DNA of 64,000 bases. Source: Brevibacillus laterosporus. GTDB lineage: Bacteria > Bacillota > Bacilli > Brevibacillales > Brevibacillaceae. The DNA lies in assembly GCA_007833815.1 (NCBI GenBank), contig CP033464.1:358001-422000 (forward strand), in the 5' to 3' direction. Below the pieces are notes generated by a model. That model was not told where the DNA came from. It saw only the letters and a program-made list of their open reading frames with translations, and did not search any database. The position numbers and the translations under genes are program-made. How positions within the stretch are numbered: the first letter of the stretch is position 1; each line of letters starts with the position of its first letter. Shown piece after piece: positions 27,322-35,972 of the stretch.

Positions 27322-28577
27322 TATTCATCTCCTCCTGGCTGTTTCTTTGTCTCAGCATCAGAAGCTATCATCAAACGGGAAAATAACTGGATAACCTGTT
27401 CATCAGGTGACGTTCCTCGCTTACGTTCATAGAAACGAGTAAAAAGCTGTACGGGATTCAATTCCTCGCGTTTTTCTATTTCTTGCATCTCTTGTTCTGT
27501 TGAAGCAACCAGCACACGCTGTACTTTTACAAAGTTATCACTCAGCTTGCGGATACGTTGAAACTCCGCGGGATCAATCACATCCTCCACGTGAATTTCT
27601 AGATCAATCCAGCAATCTTCGTCTTTGCCTTCTTTCAGCCATTTTTCTACTTCTGCTATACCGCCAGTAGCCTTCCATCTGGCTAATGTGCGTCCGCTTT
27701 TCAAATATATAATTTCTTCTGTCGTTTGTTGACCTGGTATAATCTCAACAATCACTACTGCCTTACTCTGTCCTGCTTCCGAAAAGCTGTACGATAGCGG
27801 TGAACCACTATAGCGAATCAATGGTGTTTCGCTCAACTTTTGCAGTCGATGCAAGTGACCCAATGCAACATAATCAGCCTGTGGGGGAAATGCATGAAGC
27901 GATACCGTATGCGTACCACCAATCTGAATCGGACGCTCTGAATCCGTTTCAGTTCCGCCCATGGCAAACAGATGGCTTGTAATAATATTGACAGTATCCT
28001 CCCTAAAATGTCTGGCTAAATCATGTAAGAGGTCTTTTATTCTCTCACTAAATGCTTGTTGCATTTGCTCTGGTGTAAAACTTTCACTGACCAGCTCTTT
28101 TAATCGTGCTTCTGAAGGATAAGATAACGCCACCACTACGGCTGTATGCTCTACTCCTGGGATCGCAATTTCAAACCATGCTGGTCCCCCAGCAATTATT
28201 CGTACTTTATCTGTGGATGTCTCTATTTTCGTAAGGAAAGGCTGCTCCTTAGGCAATCCAAGCAACACAATTCCATGCTTATGAGCAAGTGGCGAAGCAG
28301 CGCGCACCCGTTCTGGTTGGTCATGATTACCAGCAATAACGACTACCCCGCGCTTACCTTCTGCTGACAATCTCTCTAGTGCTTCATAATAAAGCTCCTC
28401 CGCCCAAGCTGGTGGATTTACAGAGTCGTATACATCCCCTGCTATCACAACTAAATCAATTTGTTTCTCCTCAACAATTTGGCATAGCTCGTCTACAAAA
28501 GCCGCTTGTTCCACGCGTCTATCCCGGCCTTCTAGCAATCTGCCGAAGTGCCAGTCTGCTGTATGCAAAATGCGCAT
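27321..28577 (-). CDS. sbcD: Exonuclease subunit SbcD (Mre11-like nuclease)
   Basis: 418-residue calcineurin-like nuclease, partner of SbcC. Metal-binding phosphoesterase motifs are in order: ILHTADWHFGR, VIAGDVYDSVNPP, VVIAGNHDQPER, ITSHLFAMGG and YVALGHLHRLQ. The C-terminal half contacts SbcC. I place the start at ATG 28577, where GAGGTGGAAGG precedes MRILHTADWH. A frame extension to 28616 lacks a ribosome site. It is the first gene of sbcD-sbcC-addB-addA; in B. subtilis the two pairs are also adjacent but in addBA-sbcDC order. Confidence 0.96.
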   Translation of the reverse strand: MRILHTADWHFGRLLEGRDRRVEQAAFVDELCQIVEEKQIDLVVIAGDVYDSVNPPAWAEELYYEALERLSAEGKRGVVVIAGNHDQPERVRAASPLAHKHGIVLLGLPKEQPFLTKIETSTDKVRIIAGGPAWFEIAIPGVEHTAVVVALSYPSEARLKELVSESFTPEQMQQAFSERIKDLLHDLARHFREDTVNIITSHLFAMGGTETDSERPIQIGGTHTVSLHAFPPQADYVALGHLHRLQKLSETPLIRYSGSPLSYSFSEAGQSKAVVIVEIIPGQQTTEEIIYLKSGRTLARWKATGGIAEVEKWLKEGKDEDCWIDLEIHVEDVIDPAEFQRIRKLSDNFVKVQRVLVASTEQEMQEIEKREELNPVQLFTRFYERKRGTSPDEQVIQLFSRLMIASDAETKKQPGGDE

Positions 28578-28762
28578 CCTTCCACCTCTATCGATCATTT
28601 GTTTGCTTTTCCCCATTGTACCAGAAGTAAGAGGATTGCTTCAGAAAAGATGGGGATGAAAGTTTTGGAGATATTCTTTTGTTTCTGCCAAAACCTGTGA
28701 TATACATAGAATAAGAAAAAATCATATACAAGGAATCATTACATAACAAAGGAGTTTGATCT

Positions 28763-29341
28763 ATGATAACCGACTACCCTGTTCTCGTAACTGAACGACT
28801 CATGCTCCTCCACCTATCTTTGCATCAAGCAGATGATTTGTTTGAAATCTTTTCAAAGGAAGAAACCACGCACCATGTGCCAAGAAAAATCCATAAAACG
28901 AAATTAGATACTGTTTTGTACTTAGAAAAAAGAATGGCAGATTGCGCGGAGAAAAAAGCTTTTATCTGGGCGATCTACCATCGAGAATCTGGCAAGATCA
29001 TTGGAGTGGCAGGACTCTTCCAATATGCATGTAAAGAAAAAAGCGCTTCACTAGGCGCAGTCCTTCACCCCGACTATCGTGGAAAAGGAATGACATACGA
29101 ATCGCTAAGAGCAGTAATGGCTTATGGATTTAAAGAAATCGGACTCGTACGAATGGAAGGAAAATGCGAAGCCACCAATACCCTGTCTGAACGCGTTATG
29201 CAGAGATTGGGTATGGTCTATGAAGGAACATTGCGTAAAAATGTGTTAATTAAAGGAGAACTGCGTGATTCTAAGGTGTACTCCGTTTTACAAGAAGAAT
29301 ATATGGAAGACGAGAATGCTTCTTCAGCCCATAATTCGTAA
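28763..29341 (+). CDS. GNAT acetyltransferase, RimJ/RimL type
   Basis: 192 residues with the GNAT core: TERLMLLHL, then ASLGAVLHPDYRGKGMTYESLRAVMAYGF (acetyl-CoA loop region around HPDYRGKG), and RMEGKCEATNTLSERVMQRLGMVYEGTLRKNVLIKGELRDSKVYSVL, typical of the RimJ/RimL/SpeG-like group. It transfers acetyl from acetyl-CoA to an amine, either a protein N-terminus or a small molecule; the substrate is unknown. ATG 28763 follows AAAGGAG. It is monocistronic with a terminator right after the stop. Confidence 0.88.
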   Translation: MITDYPVLVTERLMLLHLSLHQADDLFEIFSKEETTHHVPRKIHKTKLDTVLYLEKRMADCAEKKAFIWAIYHRESGKIIGVAGLFQYACKEKSASLGAVLHPDYRGKGMTYESLRAVMAYGFKEIGLVRMEGKCEATNTLSERVMQRLGMVYEGTLRKNVLIKGELRDSKVYSVLQEEYMEDENASSAHNS

Positions 29342-29348
29342 CCTAAAG

Positions 29349-29378
29349 AAAAGAGCGAGATTCCCCTCGCTCTTTTTC
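29349..29378 (+). terminator. Terminator between the GNAT gene and ctaA
   Basis: AAAGAGCGAG (29350-29359) pairs with CTCGCTCTTT (29366-29375) around a short loop and runs into T's. Because the stem starts with A's it may also end ctaA transcripts from the other side. Confidence 0.85.
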
Positions 29379-29391
29379 CATCTCCACTTTA

Positions 29392-30288
29392 TTAGGAAGG
29401 TCTCTTCAATGTCTGTAAACTTAAATAGCATAATACCCCAAAGAATACTGTAATAATCGCAGAATGGATCAAGGTGGCATATAATTCCAAATTAGCAAAT
29501 ACCACTAGCCCTCCACTAAGAACTTGTACAATCACAAGTCCCAGAGCTAACTTAGAACAGGCATAAATATCTTTACGTGATTCTTTATAATGACGTGCAG
29601 CATAGACATAAATCCCGCAAACTAATAAAAACAATACAGCAGCAGCCACCCTATGTAAAAACTGAACGCCAACCTGACCACTCAATTCTGGAATTAGCTT
29701 CCCATTACACAGCGGCCAGCCAGAACAGCCCATACTGGAGCCTGTATGACGTACATAAGCACCCAAATATACAACCCCGTAAGCGTATGCACTTACAATC
29801 CACACATATACACGAAATCCTTTAGAAATAGTGCCTTTAATTAGTTTTTTTAGACGTTCATGGTTGATTACAAACATAGTGAGCATGAATACCCCTGTAT
29901 AAGCAAGCAAAGAAAAGCCAAAATGAAGCGCTAAGACAGGAGAAGATTGTGGCCAAATGACAGCAGAGGCACCTAGGATAGATTCTACTACAATAAAAAA
30001 CATTCCGAATATTGCTAGCCCTAACACCTCTTTGTTGCCCTTGTATTTATAGATAGAATAAATAGAGAAGACGACCACTACAATCCCAGCTAGTCCGGTT
30101 GTTAATCGATGAACGTACTCAATGATTGACTCCAATGCATAAGAGGGAACAAACTTCCCATTACACAGCGGCCAATCATTTCCACAGCCAAGACCAGAGT
30201 TAGTTTTGGTTACTAAAGAACCCGCAATCATCACGATAAACATAACAGCAGTCGAGAGAATTGCTAATCGTTTTACATTTCTGTCCAT
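29392..30288 (-). CDS. ctaA: Heme A synthase
   Basis: 298-residue membrane protein with eight hydrophobic spans. It oxidises the C8 methyl of heme O to give heme A for aa3-type cytochrome oxidase. The two halves each carry the family signature: GCGNDWPLCNGKFVP in the first extracellular loop and GCSGWPLCNGKLIPE in the second, each with a Cys pair, plus the His heme ligands in EYVHRLT, ALHFGFSLL, QFLHRVAA and LIHSAI. The start at 30288 (second Met, MDRNVKRL) fits the AAAGAGG spacing better than the Met two codons upstream. It follows ctaB on the same strand after a 206-base gap with a terminator. Confidence 0.95.
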   Translation of the reverse strand: MDRNVKRLAILSTAVMFIVMIAGSLVTKTNSGLGCGNDWPLCNGKFVPSYALESIIEYVHRLTTGLAGIVVVVFSIYSIYKYKGNKEVLGLAIFGMFFIVVESILGASAVIWPQSSPVLALHFGFSLLAYTGVFMLTMFVINHERLKKLIKGTISKGFRVYVWIVSAYAYGVVYLGAYVRHTGSSMGCSGWPLCNGKLIPELSGQVGVQFLHRVAAAVLFLLVCGIYVYAARHYKESRKDIYACSKLALGLVIVQVLSGGLVVFANLELYATLIHSAIITVFFGVLCYLSLQTLKRPS

Positions 30289-30413
30289 TCCCATACCTCT
30301 TTTATCAATGTAGCAAATCTTTTCGAAGAAGCAACGAACCTAGCTGGCGCAAAAATGTAACCGCCATCTTTTGAATAACTTCCTTTATTCCGAATTTTTT
30401 CTTACTTTAACAG

Positions 30414-30448
30414 TAAAGAAACATCCCCCGCTTTGCAAGAGATGTTCC
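30414..30448 (-). terminator. Terminator after ctaB
   Basis: On the minus strand AACATC and GATGTT (plus positions 30420-30425 and 30441-30446) form a stem followed by TCTTTACT. The T tract is weak, so it may be only a partial stop before ctaA. Confidence 0.5.
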
Positions 30449-30500
30449 TTTGTAAATGTGTGATAAACATGTCAACTTTTCAAACTTTTTATAGAAGAAT

Positions 30501-31439
30501 TTAAATAGCGCTAATAACCATAGCTGCACACATTACCGTTAAGTAAATTAACGAATAACCAAACAACTTTTTAGCCCATGCCATATCATCTTTAGCAGAA
30601 AACCCTTGGAACAGAAGAACCAAATAAATAATCCCCATAATAGACGCGACAATAAAATATAGAATGCCTACATTACCATATAGGAACAAAATGAGCGATG
30701 CGGGCAATAATGCAGCTCCCCAAAAGAACATTTGGCGTTTGGTCTCTTCAAATCCTCGTACCACCGGAAGCATCGGAATGCCTCCTGCTCGGTAATCCTC
30801 CACTTTCATCATAGCCAATGCCAAGAAGTGAGGAGATTGCCACAAGAAAATCATTAAGAACAAAGCCCAAGCCCCTAAATCAAGTGTTCCTGTTACCGCA
30901 GCCCAGCCAATTAAAGGAGGCATTGCTCCCGAAACGCTTCCTACCACAGTGTTTAAAGTACTAACACGCTTCATCGGAGTATAGATGAGCACATAAAAAA
31001 TATGCCCCACCAGACCACAGACTGCAGCCAACGGATTGGCTAGAAAAAACAGCACCATTAATCCAAGCATTAATAAACCTAGTCCAAAGATAAGTGCGCT
31101 ACGTGGATGAATTCGTCCTGTTGCTAACGCACGGTTTTGCGTCCGTTTCATCTTTTTATCGAGATCGCGATCCAGATAGTTATTCAATACAGCACCAGAA
31201 CCAATAATCACAGAAGTGCCAATTAACGTATAAATCGTAAGGTCGAAATGAAAATTTCTAAATCCTTCAGAAGCAAGCCAAATACCAGCAAAAGCAGTTA
31301 ACAGATTAGAAAAAATAATACCTGGCTTCATTAATTGTACATAATCGGAAAAAGTGGCGGGTTCGGTTTGCACTTGTTTAGTATCCATATCGTCTAGGAA
31401 AGAAGTGCTGGACTCCTTTAAGCCAACCTCATGTTCCAT
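30501..31439 (-). CDS. ctaB: Protoheme IX farnesyltransferase (heme O synthase)
   Basis: 312-residue UbiA-type prenyltransferase that adds farnesyl to heme B to make heme O, the substrate of CtaA. The two Asp-rich motifs are NNYLDRDLDKKMKRT and, later, KVEDYRAGGIPMLP; YTPMKRVSTLNTVVGSVSGAMPPLIGW is the family signature. About nine membrane helices follow a hydrophilic N-terminus of about 30 residues. ATG 31439 follows AAGGAGC. It stands upstream of ctaA on the same strand, unlike B. subtilis where ctaA and ctaB diverge. Confidence 0.96.
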   Translation of the reverse strand: MEHEVGLKESSTSFLDDMDTKQVQTEPATFSDYVQLMKPGIIFSNLLTAFAGIWLASEGFRNFHFDLTIYTLIGTSVIIGSGAVLNNYLDRDLDKKMKRTQNRALATGRIHPRSALIFGLGLLMLGLMVLFFLANPLAAVCGLVGHIFYVLIYTPMKRVSTLNTVVGSVSGAMPPLIGWAAVTGTLDLGAWALFLMIFLWQSPHFLALAMMKVEDYRAGGIPMLPVVRGFEETKRQMFFWGAALLPASLILFLYGNVGILYFIVASIMGIIYLVLLFQGFSAKDDMAWAKKLFGYSLIYLTVMCAAMVISAI

Positions 31440-31711
31440 ATTGTAGGGCTCCTTTCCTTCTTGAAATAAAGTGATCCTTTATAAGATAACAGCAGAAAAA
31501 TCACTCGAAAATCTATAACGTGAGGATTGAATTTTTCAATAAATAGATTCGTGTTCATTGTAGCGAATCTTTCCGTATACAGTCAACAATAGAAACGCAG
31601 TTAGTACGTAACAACTGCCTTCACTGTCTTTTTTTTTATCTATGCGCACCCCGCCTCTTTCTGCTCCATACCATGTAAGGTAGCATTTGCCCATAGAAGA
31701 GAGGATTTCAC

Positions 31712-32482
31712 ATGATGGATATTTCATTAACCCTCATCGGTTTGTTAGTAGGATTTCTGGTCGGATTAACAGGAGTAGGTGGAGCAGCATTGCTCACGCC
31801 TTTCTTAATCATGATGGGAATTCAACCAACGATTGCCGTAGGAACAGATCTTGTATACAACTCCATTACAAAAATATTTGGAACTCTCCAGCATTGGAGG
31901 CAAAAAACCATCGACTGGACCATCGTACTCTACTTTGGCATTGGAAGTGTTCCTAGTGCCATTCTTGCAGTCCATTTTTTGCATTGGATTCAGACACAAT
32001 TCGGTTCAGCTGATACAGTCGTTAAAAAGGTACTAGGTTTTGCGCTGATCCTCATTCCTATCGTCATGTTGATTAAAACCATTCAATCTCGTAAAGAAGT
32101 GAAGCCCAACAAATGGCAACAAAAATCCACCCATGAAAAGCGCTTATTGGTCATTACCTCTGGAGCCATTCTTGGTTTTATCGTAGGACTTACTTCTGTG
32201 GGGAGCGGTTCCTTATTTGCCCTTGTTCTGCTTTACTTTTTTCAGATGCGCGGTTCCTTAACGGTTGGGACGGATATTGCTCATGCCTTCTTTCTGGTTA
32301 CGGCTGCTGGCTTTACACACATTTTATATGGAAGCGTAAATTATGCCACCGTGCTCCAACTATTAACTGGTTCCATTCCTGGTGTTTTTATCGGAAGTTT
32401 GCTTACCCTTAAAGTACCTACAATCCATTTACGTTACTTAATTTGCGGGATCATTTTGATCAGCGGACTAAAAATGATCTAA
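31712..32482 (+). CDS. TauE/SafE-family anion exporter
   Basis: 256 residues with about eight membrane helices in two homologous halves. Each half starts with the family pattern: GLLVGFLVGLTGVGGAALLTPFLI then GTDLVYNSITKIFG, and GAILGFIVGLTSVGSGSLFALVLL then GTDIAHAFFLV. Members export sulfite, sulfoacetate or other organic sulfur anions; some are uptake systems. ATG 31712 follows AGAGAGGA. No sulfur-metabolism gene is adjacent, so the substrate cannot be inferred. Confidence 0.88.
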   Translation: MMDISLTLIGLLVGFLVGLTGVGGAALLTPFLIMMGIQPTIAVGTDLVYNSITKIFGTLQHWRQKTIDWTIVLYFGIGSVPSAILAVHFLHWIQTQFGSADTVVKKVLGFALILIPIVMLIKTIQSRKEVKPNKWQQKSTHEKRLLVITSGAILGFIVGLTSVGSGSLFALVLLYFFQMRGSLTVGTDIAHAFFLVTAAGFTHILYGSVNYATVLQLLTGSIPGVFIGSLLTLKVPTIHLRYLICGIILISGLKMI

Positions 32483-32602
32483 CATTCATGACATTTTACA
32501 AATTAATACAACAAAGGAAAATATCATGATATAATAAAAATTAAGCAAATAAGTCACTCGACGGTAAGGCAGACCGTATCCCCGCGGAAAGGGGGTGGGC
32601 AT

Positions 32603-32689
32603 ATGTCAGTGTATGAAGGCTTATCCTTGATGATTACGTTTGGGACACTCATCATAGCCTTGCTGACCGCCTCTGCCAAACGGAAATGA
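32603..32689 (+). CDS. Holin-like type I toxin peptide
   Basis: 28 residues starting MSVYEGLSLMITFGTLII and ending in a basic tail (SAKRK). One hydrophobic helix after the VYEGLSLMI motif is the hallmark of the putative holin-like toxins (Hol_Tox, related to TxpA/BsrG peptides) that damage the membrane and are held down by an antisense RNA. AAAGGGGGTGG precedes the ATG, but that site lies in a predicted leader hairpin (CCCC 32579-32582 with GGGG further on) which could mask it. A terminator lies 80 bases past the stop. The antisense RNA was not proven from sequence. Confidence 0.75.
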   Translation: MSVYEGLSLMITFGTLIIALLTASAKRK

Positions 32690-32768
32690 CCACTAGTCTG
32701 TCTAATAAACAGAAAAGTGGCCATGGCTGACTCGAACGGCTACCTACCCCGCACGACTATTTGCTATC
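32690..32768 (-). ncRNA. Possible antisense antitoxin RNA region
   Basis: Between toxin stop and terminator lies a structured stretch, including TCTGT pairing with ACAGA, and GGCTGACTCGAACGGCTACC. In TxpA/RatA- and BsrG/SR4-type loci the antitoxin RNA is transcribed from this side toward the toxin and pairs with its 3' end. I infer such an RNA here from layout only and could not place a convincing promoter or its ends. Confidence 0.3.
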
Positions 32769-32799
32769 GCCGCAGGTGTCCAACCACCTGCGGCTTTTC
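32769..32799 (+). terminator. Terminator of the toxin transcript
   Basis: GCCGCAGGTG pairs with CACCTGCGGC around TCCAAC, then TTTT. It is a very stable stem, as usual at the end of type I toxin mRNAs. Confidence 0.85.
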
Positions 32800-32958
32800 T
32801 ATGATGATTACATAATGGAAATTGTAATATTTTGTCGAAATAGGTTACTGTTTCCAACAATTCATATGTTATCACAAATGAATGAGTCGTTGAAACCTAT
32901 TTTTTGATTTTTCGTGAAGACTTTCTGTCAAGTTGTCCTCTTGCTATTATTCGTTTAC

Positions 32959-35235
32959 CTAATCGCGCCACACTTCAATTGTACCCTTTGTAAAATCATC
33001 CTCTACATCCTTCAGCTTGATGTTAAGACCTACTTGTGGTAGCACCATGCCTACATCTTCCAGACCTGGCATCGAGTAATCCTTTTCATCAGAGAAGGTG
33101 GTTACTCCTTTTCGAGACGGGCTCCACATCTTACCCAAGATATAATCCAAATTAATTTCGCTTGTAGGATTTGGACTAAACGCAGCATCACTTACTTGGT
33201 AACGAGCATCTGCTGGTTTTTTCTTGTTATCATCCCAATAGCGAATTTGTTGATGAGAGTCGACTACTCCAAGCATTCCATGTCCCGGGTGCAAGCTGGT
33301 TTGATTATCCTCTACAGCAGCATATCGGCCATCGTAATACCAGACAACCATTCCAGGATCATAGTTTAAAAATGTTTCTCCACGGCGGAAATATTTCAAT
33401 CCTTCATCAGCACCGTTATAAGAGCGTAATTCTACGAGATAATAGGCATCATACTCTTTACCTTTTCCATTAAAATGGGTAAAGCCGTCTAATTCCATCT
33501 TAGGCTTCTTTTCCCCGTCATCTTTAAATACTTCTTCTCCATCGGCTGTTACCACGATGTTATCTAGATATACTCCTTTTTTGGACATTGCTCCATCTGT
33601 CACATACTCAAATTCAAATTTCATTTTTTTACCAACATAATCAGAGAGATCGATCTCCTCTTCTTCCCATTCTTCGAGATCGTCGCTCCACTCTTCTACT
33701 ACTTCTATCTCGCCTGTTTCTACATCAATTGCATTTAGATATAAGAAGTCAAATTTTGCTTCAATACTCCTCCACATATCTACAGTCATAGTTGCTTCCT
33801 TAGCATCTGTGAGGTCGATTTTAGGAGTCGTAATTGTATTTTTCAAATTATTACCCTCATCTGAAAAATAAGCATAATCACCTTTAAAAGGTTTGGTAGG
33901 TGCATCCTTAACAATCTCAGGCATATCAATTTTAAGTACCATATTATTATCAATATCCTGGTTTACCGCTTCGTGTAACGTAAACTTTTGTTTCTTGCGC
34001 ATATCAGCATAATCTACTACTTGCGGGGAAATCCATTTCCCACCATACATTTCTTGCAACATCATTTTAGACCAAGGATCGAGGCTGGTTGGTTCTGTTT
34101 GGAATACATAGCCTGTGTGACTACCGCTTGACATCAATGACCATGCCCCAACTGGAGAGTCATGCCCACCTTTATTCGTATCATATAAGTCCGGTAAGCC
34201 TAAATTATGACCATACTCATGGCTAAACACGCCTGGCGCCCCATCTTCTGGTTGAATCATGTAATCATAAGCGAGTAAATTAGTGCCCGGTATCTTTACA
34301 GGCTCTTTTAGGGTCCAACGATGAGACCAAATTGCATCTTCATCTTCCCCTGTTTCTTCTCCAATACCAGCATGTACCAGCATCAGATTGTCTAACATGC
34401 CATCTGGCTCATTTAAATCCCCGTCGCCATCAAGATCATAAGGGTCGCGTTGATCGTATTCCTCCTCATGACCTGCGATCGCTTGGCCTACCTGGTCCAA
34501 CGTTTCAATGACTAAATCTCGTGGACGAGCATCTCCACCTTTCTTATTCCCTCCATAAAACTTATAGGAATGGTCAGCGGTAACCCAAGGTGTTACGATA
34601 CCATTTACCGTCCAAGTATCACGCGATTGTCCTTCGTAATATTTAGCCATTGTGGTCATTGACGTACCTTCAGGCGTTGTGTAGCCACCCGGTTCAAACA
34701 ACATTTTTTCATAATGCTCTTCATTAAAATCAGCTGTCCAAATCGAATCATTCACCTTAGGTAATTCATTGTGCAGGCGATCTGGAAATTCAACTAGGCT
34801 TACAACGATATTATCAACAAACATATCATCGTTGAAATTTCTAGAACGTTTCTTTCCTTTGAATTCAGACACATTCTGAATGACTTCTTCCTTAGCAGCT
34901 TCTTGGCTCCGCTTTGCCTCAGCACCAAAGGAGCTAGAAGTATCTGGACCATTCGGGATGCGCTTATCCTCCAAGTATTCACTGATGGAATCTATAATCT
35001 CTTCCTGAGTAGCATCTTCAGCTATAATGCCTCTTGCCTGAAGATTTTTTGCTAAACGATCAAGGTTAAGAGTTGATTCATCTACCGGAGAAAAATCAGC
35101 CTTTTTCACCGCTTTTACCTTTTGTTGCTTTGTAGCTTTCTTGCTCTTTGCTTCCGTAAGAGTTGGTACGCCTGCTATTGTACTTAGCAGCAGTGCGGAT
35201 GCAACCATCGCGGATATCGACTTACTCCACTTCAT
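32959..35235 (-). CDS. inhA: Immune inhibitor A, secreted M6 zinc metalloprotease
   Basis: 758-residue preproprotein. The signal peptide is about residues 1-29 (basic start, hydrophobic ASALLLSTIAGVPTL, then TEAKS), followed by a propeptide to about residue 105. The catalytic domain has the zinc site HEYGHNLGLPD near residue 338, and Asp-rich calcium-binding stretches (DLDGDGDLNEPDG). A MAM/jelly-roll-like C-terminal region follows (KFDFLYLNAIDVETGEIEVV, KGVYLDNIVVTADG). InhA of B. thuringiensis degrades insect antibacterial peptides and host matrix; this is a likely virulence or scavenging protease. Start ATG 35235 follows GGGAGG. A long AT-rich region precedes it. Confidence 0.95.
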   Translation of the reverse strand: MKWSKSISAMVASALLLSTIAGVPTLTEAKSKKATKQQKVKAVKKADFSPVDESTLNLDRLAKNLQARGIIAEDATQEEIIDSISEYLEDKRIPNGPDTSSSFGAEAKRSQEAAKEEVIQNVSEFKGKKRSRNFNDDMFVDNIVVSLVEFPDRLHNELPKVNDSIWTADFNEEHYEKMLFEPGGYTTPEGTSMTTMAKYYEGQSRDTWTVNGIVTPWVTADHSYKFYGGNKKGGDARPRDLVIETLDQVGQAIAGHEEEYDQRDPYDLDGDGDLNEPDGMLDNLMLVHAGIGEETGEDEDAIWSHRWTLKEPVKIPGTNLLAYDYMIQPEDGAPGVFSHEYGHNLGLPDLYDTNKGGHDSPVGAWSLMSSGSHTGYVFQTEPTSLDPWSKMMLQEMYGGKWISPQVVDYADMRKKQKFTLHEAVNQDIDNNMVLKIDMPEIVKDAPTKPFKGDYAYFSDEGNNLKNTITTPKIDLTDAKEATMTVDMWRSIEAKFDFLYLNAIDVETGEIEVVEEWSDDLEEWEEEEIDLSDYVGKKMKFEFEYVTDGAMSKKGVYLDNIVVTADGEEVFKDDGEKKPKMELDGFTHFNGKGKEYDAYYLVELRSYNGADEGLKYFRRGETFLNYDPGMVVWYYDGRYAAVEDNQTSLHPGHGMLGVVDSHQQIRYWDDNKKKPADARYQVSDAAFSPNPTSEINLDYILGKMWSPSRKGVTTFSDEKDYSMPGLEDVGMVLPQVGLNIKLKDVEDDFTKGTIEVWRD

Positions 35236-35581
35236 CTGAAAACCTCCCTTTCCCCTGCAAAAAAAATTCTATATTTTGGTACATTTTTACCATTCTTTTC
35301 ATTTTCTTAAAATCCTTTTACATTTTTTTATTTTTTTCGATAAAATCAGATATATATTTCGACAAATGTTCCACTTTCATTTAACTATCACCTCCGTCTA
35401 TAGATGGAGATAAAAATCATTCGTTTGCGGGTATTAAATAGATTGATTCACTTGTAAAATAAAGGTGTAAAAGAAAGAAGCATCTGAAACTTTTTTTTTG
35501 AAATTCTATTCGCAACATGATATCATGTGAATTTATCGTTACTCACGTGATGTTTTTAATAACTACTAGGAGGTTTTGGAT
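35236..35581. other. AT-rich divergent promoter region of inhA and the DUF4870-like gene
   Basis: About 345 bases with no gene that I can support. Long A/T runs lie near inhA, and a short dyad around 35517-35532 (ACATGATATCATGT) lies before the rightward gene. Promoters for both genes must be here, but I could not single out a convincing -35/-10 pair. Confidence 0.4.
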
Positions 35582-35896
35582 ATGGAAATGAATCAAGTGT
35601 TAAAATTACTTTCCCATGCCAGCACTTTTTTTGCTCCCATCATTGGGCCCATCATTATCTGGTTACTCGCATCTGATCGATATGTAAAAAACGTGGCTCT
35701 ACAAGCACTCGTTTTCCATATTTCTATGTCTGTTCTGATCGCTATCTCTTGGGCATTGTCATTCATACTAATCGGTGTTCCATTCCTCATCGTATTTGGA
35801 ATCATGGCGCTCTATTGCCCGATCAAAGGTATATTCTACTCTCTTACAGGTAGAACGTACTACTATCCAATCATTGGTCGTCTGATCAACGGCTAA
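35582..35896 (+). CDS. DUF4870-like small membrane protein
   Basis: 104 residues with three membrane stretches. The layout is a short cytosolic N-terminus (LKLLSHASTFFAPIIGPIIIWLL), then KNVALQALVFHISMSVLI and a C-terminal span followed by GIFYSLTGRTYYYPIIGRLI. This is the DUF4870 (Tic20-like) pattern: early helices, a Q-A-L/N-F motif, and a final aromatic-Pro segment. The function of the family is unknown. ATG 35582 lies eight bases after AGGAGG; a TTG six bases earlier is too close. Confidence 0.8.
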   Translation: MEMNQVLKLLSHASTFFAPIIGPIIIWLLASDRYVKNVALQALVFHISMSVLIAISWALSFILIGVPFLIVFGIMALYCPIKGIFYSLTGRTYYYPIIGRLING

Positions 35897-35912
35897 TAAG
35901 GATTTTCATATA

Positions 35913-35953
35913 AAAAGCCAATGCCCACGTTTGACAACAGGCATTGGCTTTTC
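35913..35953. terminator. Bidirectional terminator
   Basis: AAAGCCAATGCC (35914-35925) pairs with GGCATTGGCTTT (35940-35951), with A's before and T's after. It can end both the rightward small membrane gene and the leftward ABC operon, which stops 20 bases away. Confidence 0.85.
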
Positions 35954-35972
35954 TATTTTCTATGCTAGTTTG

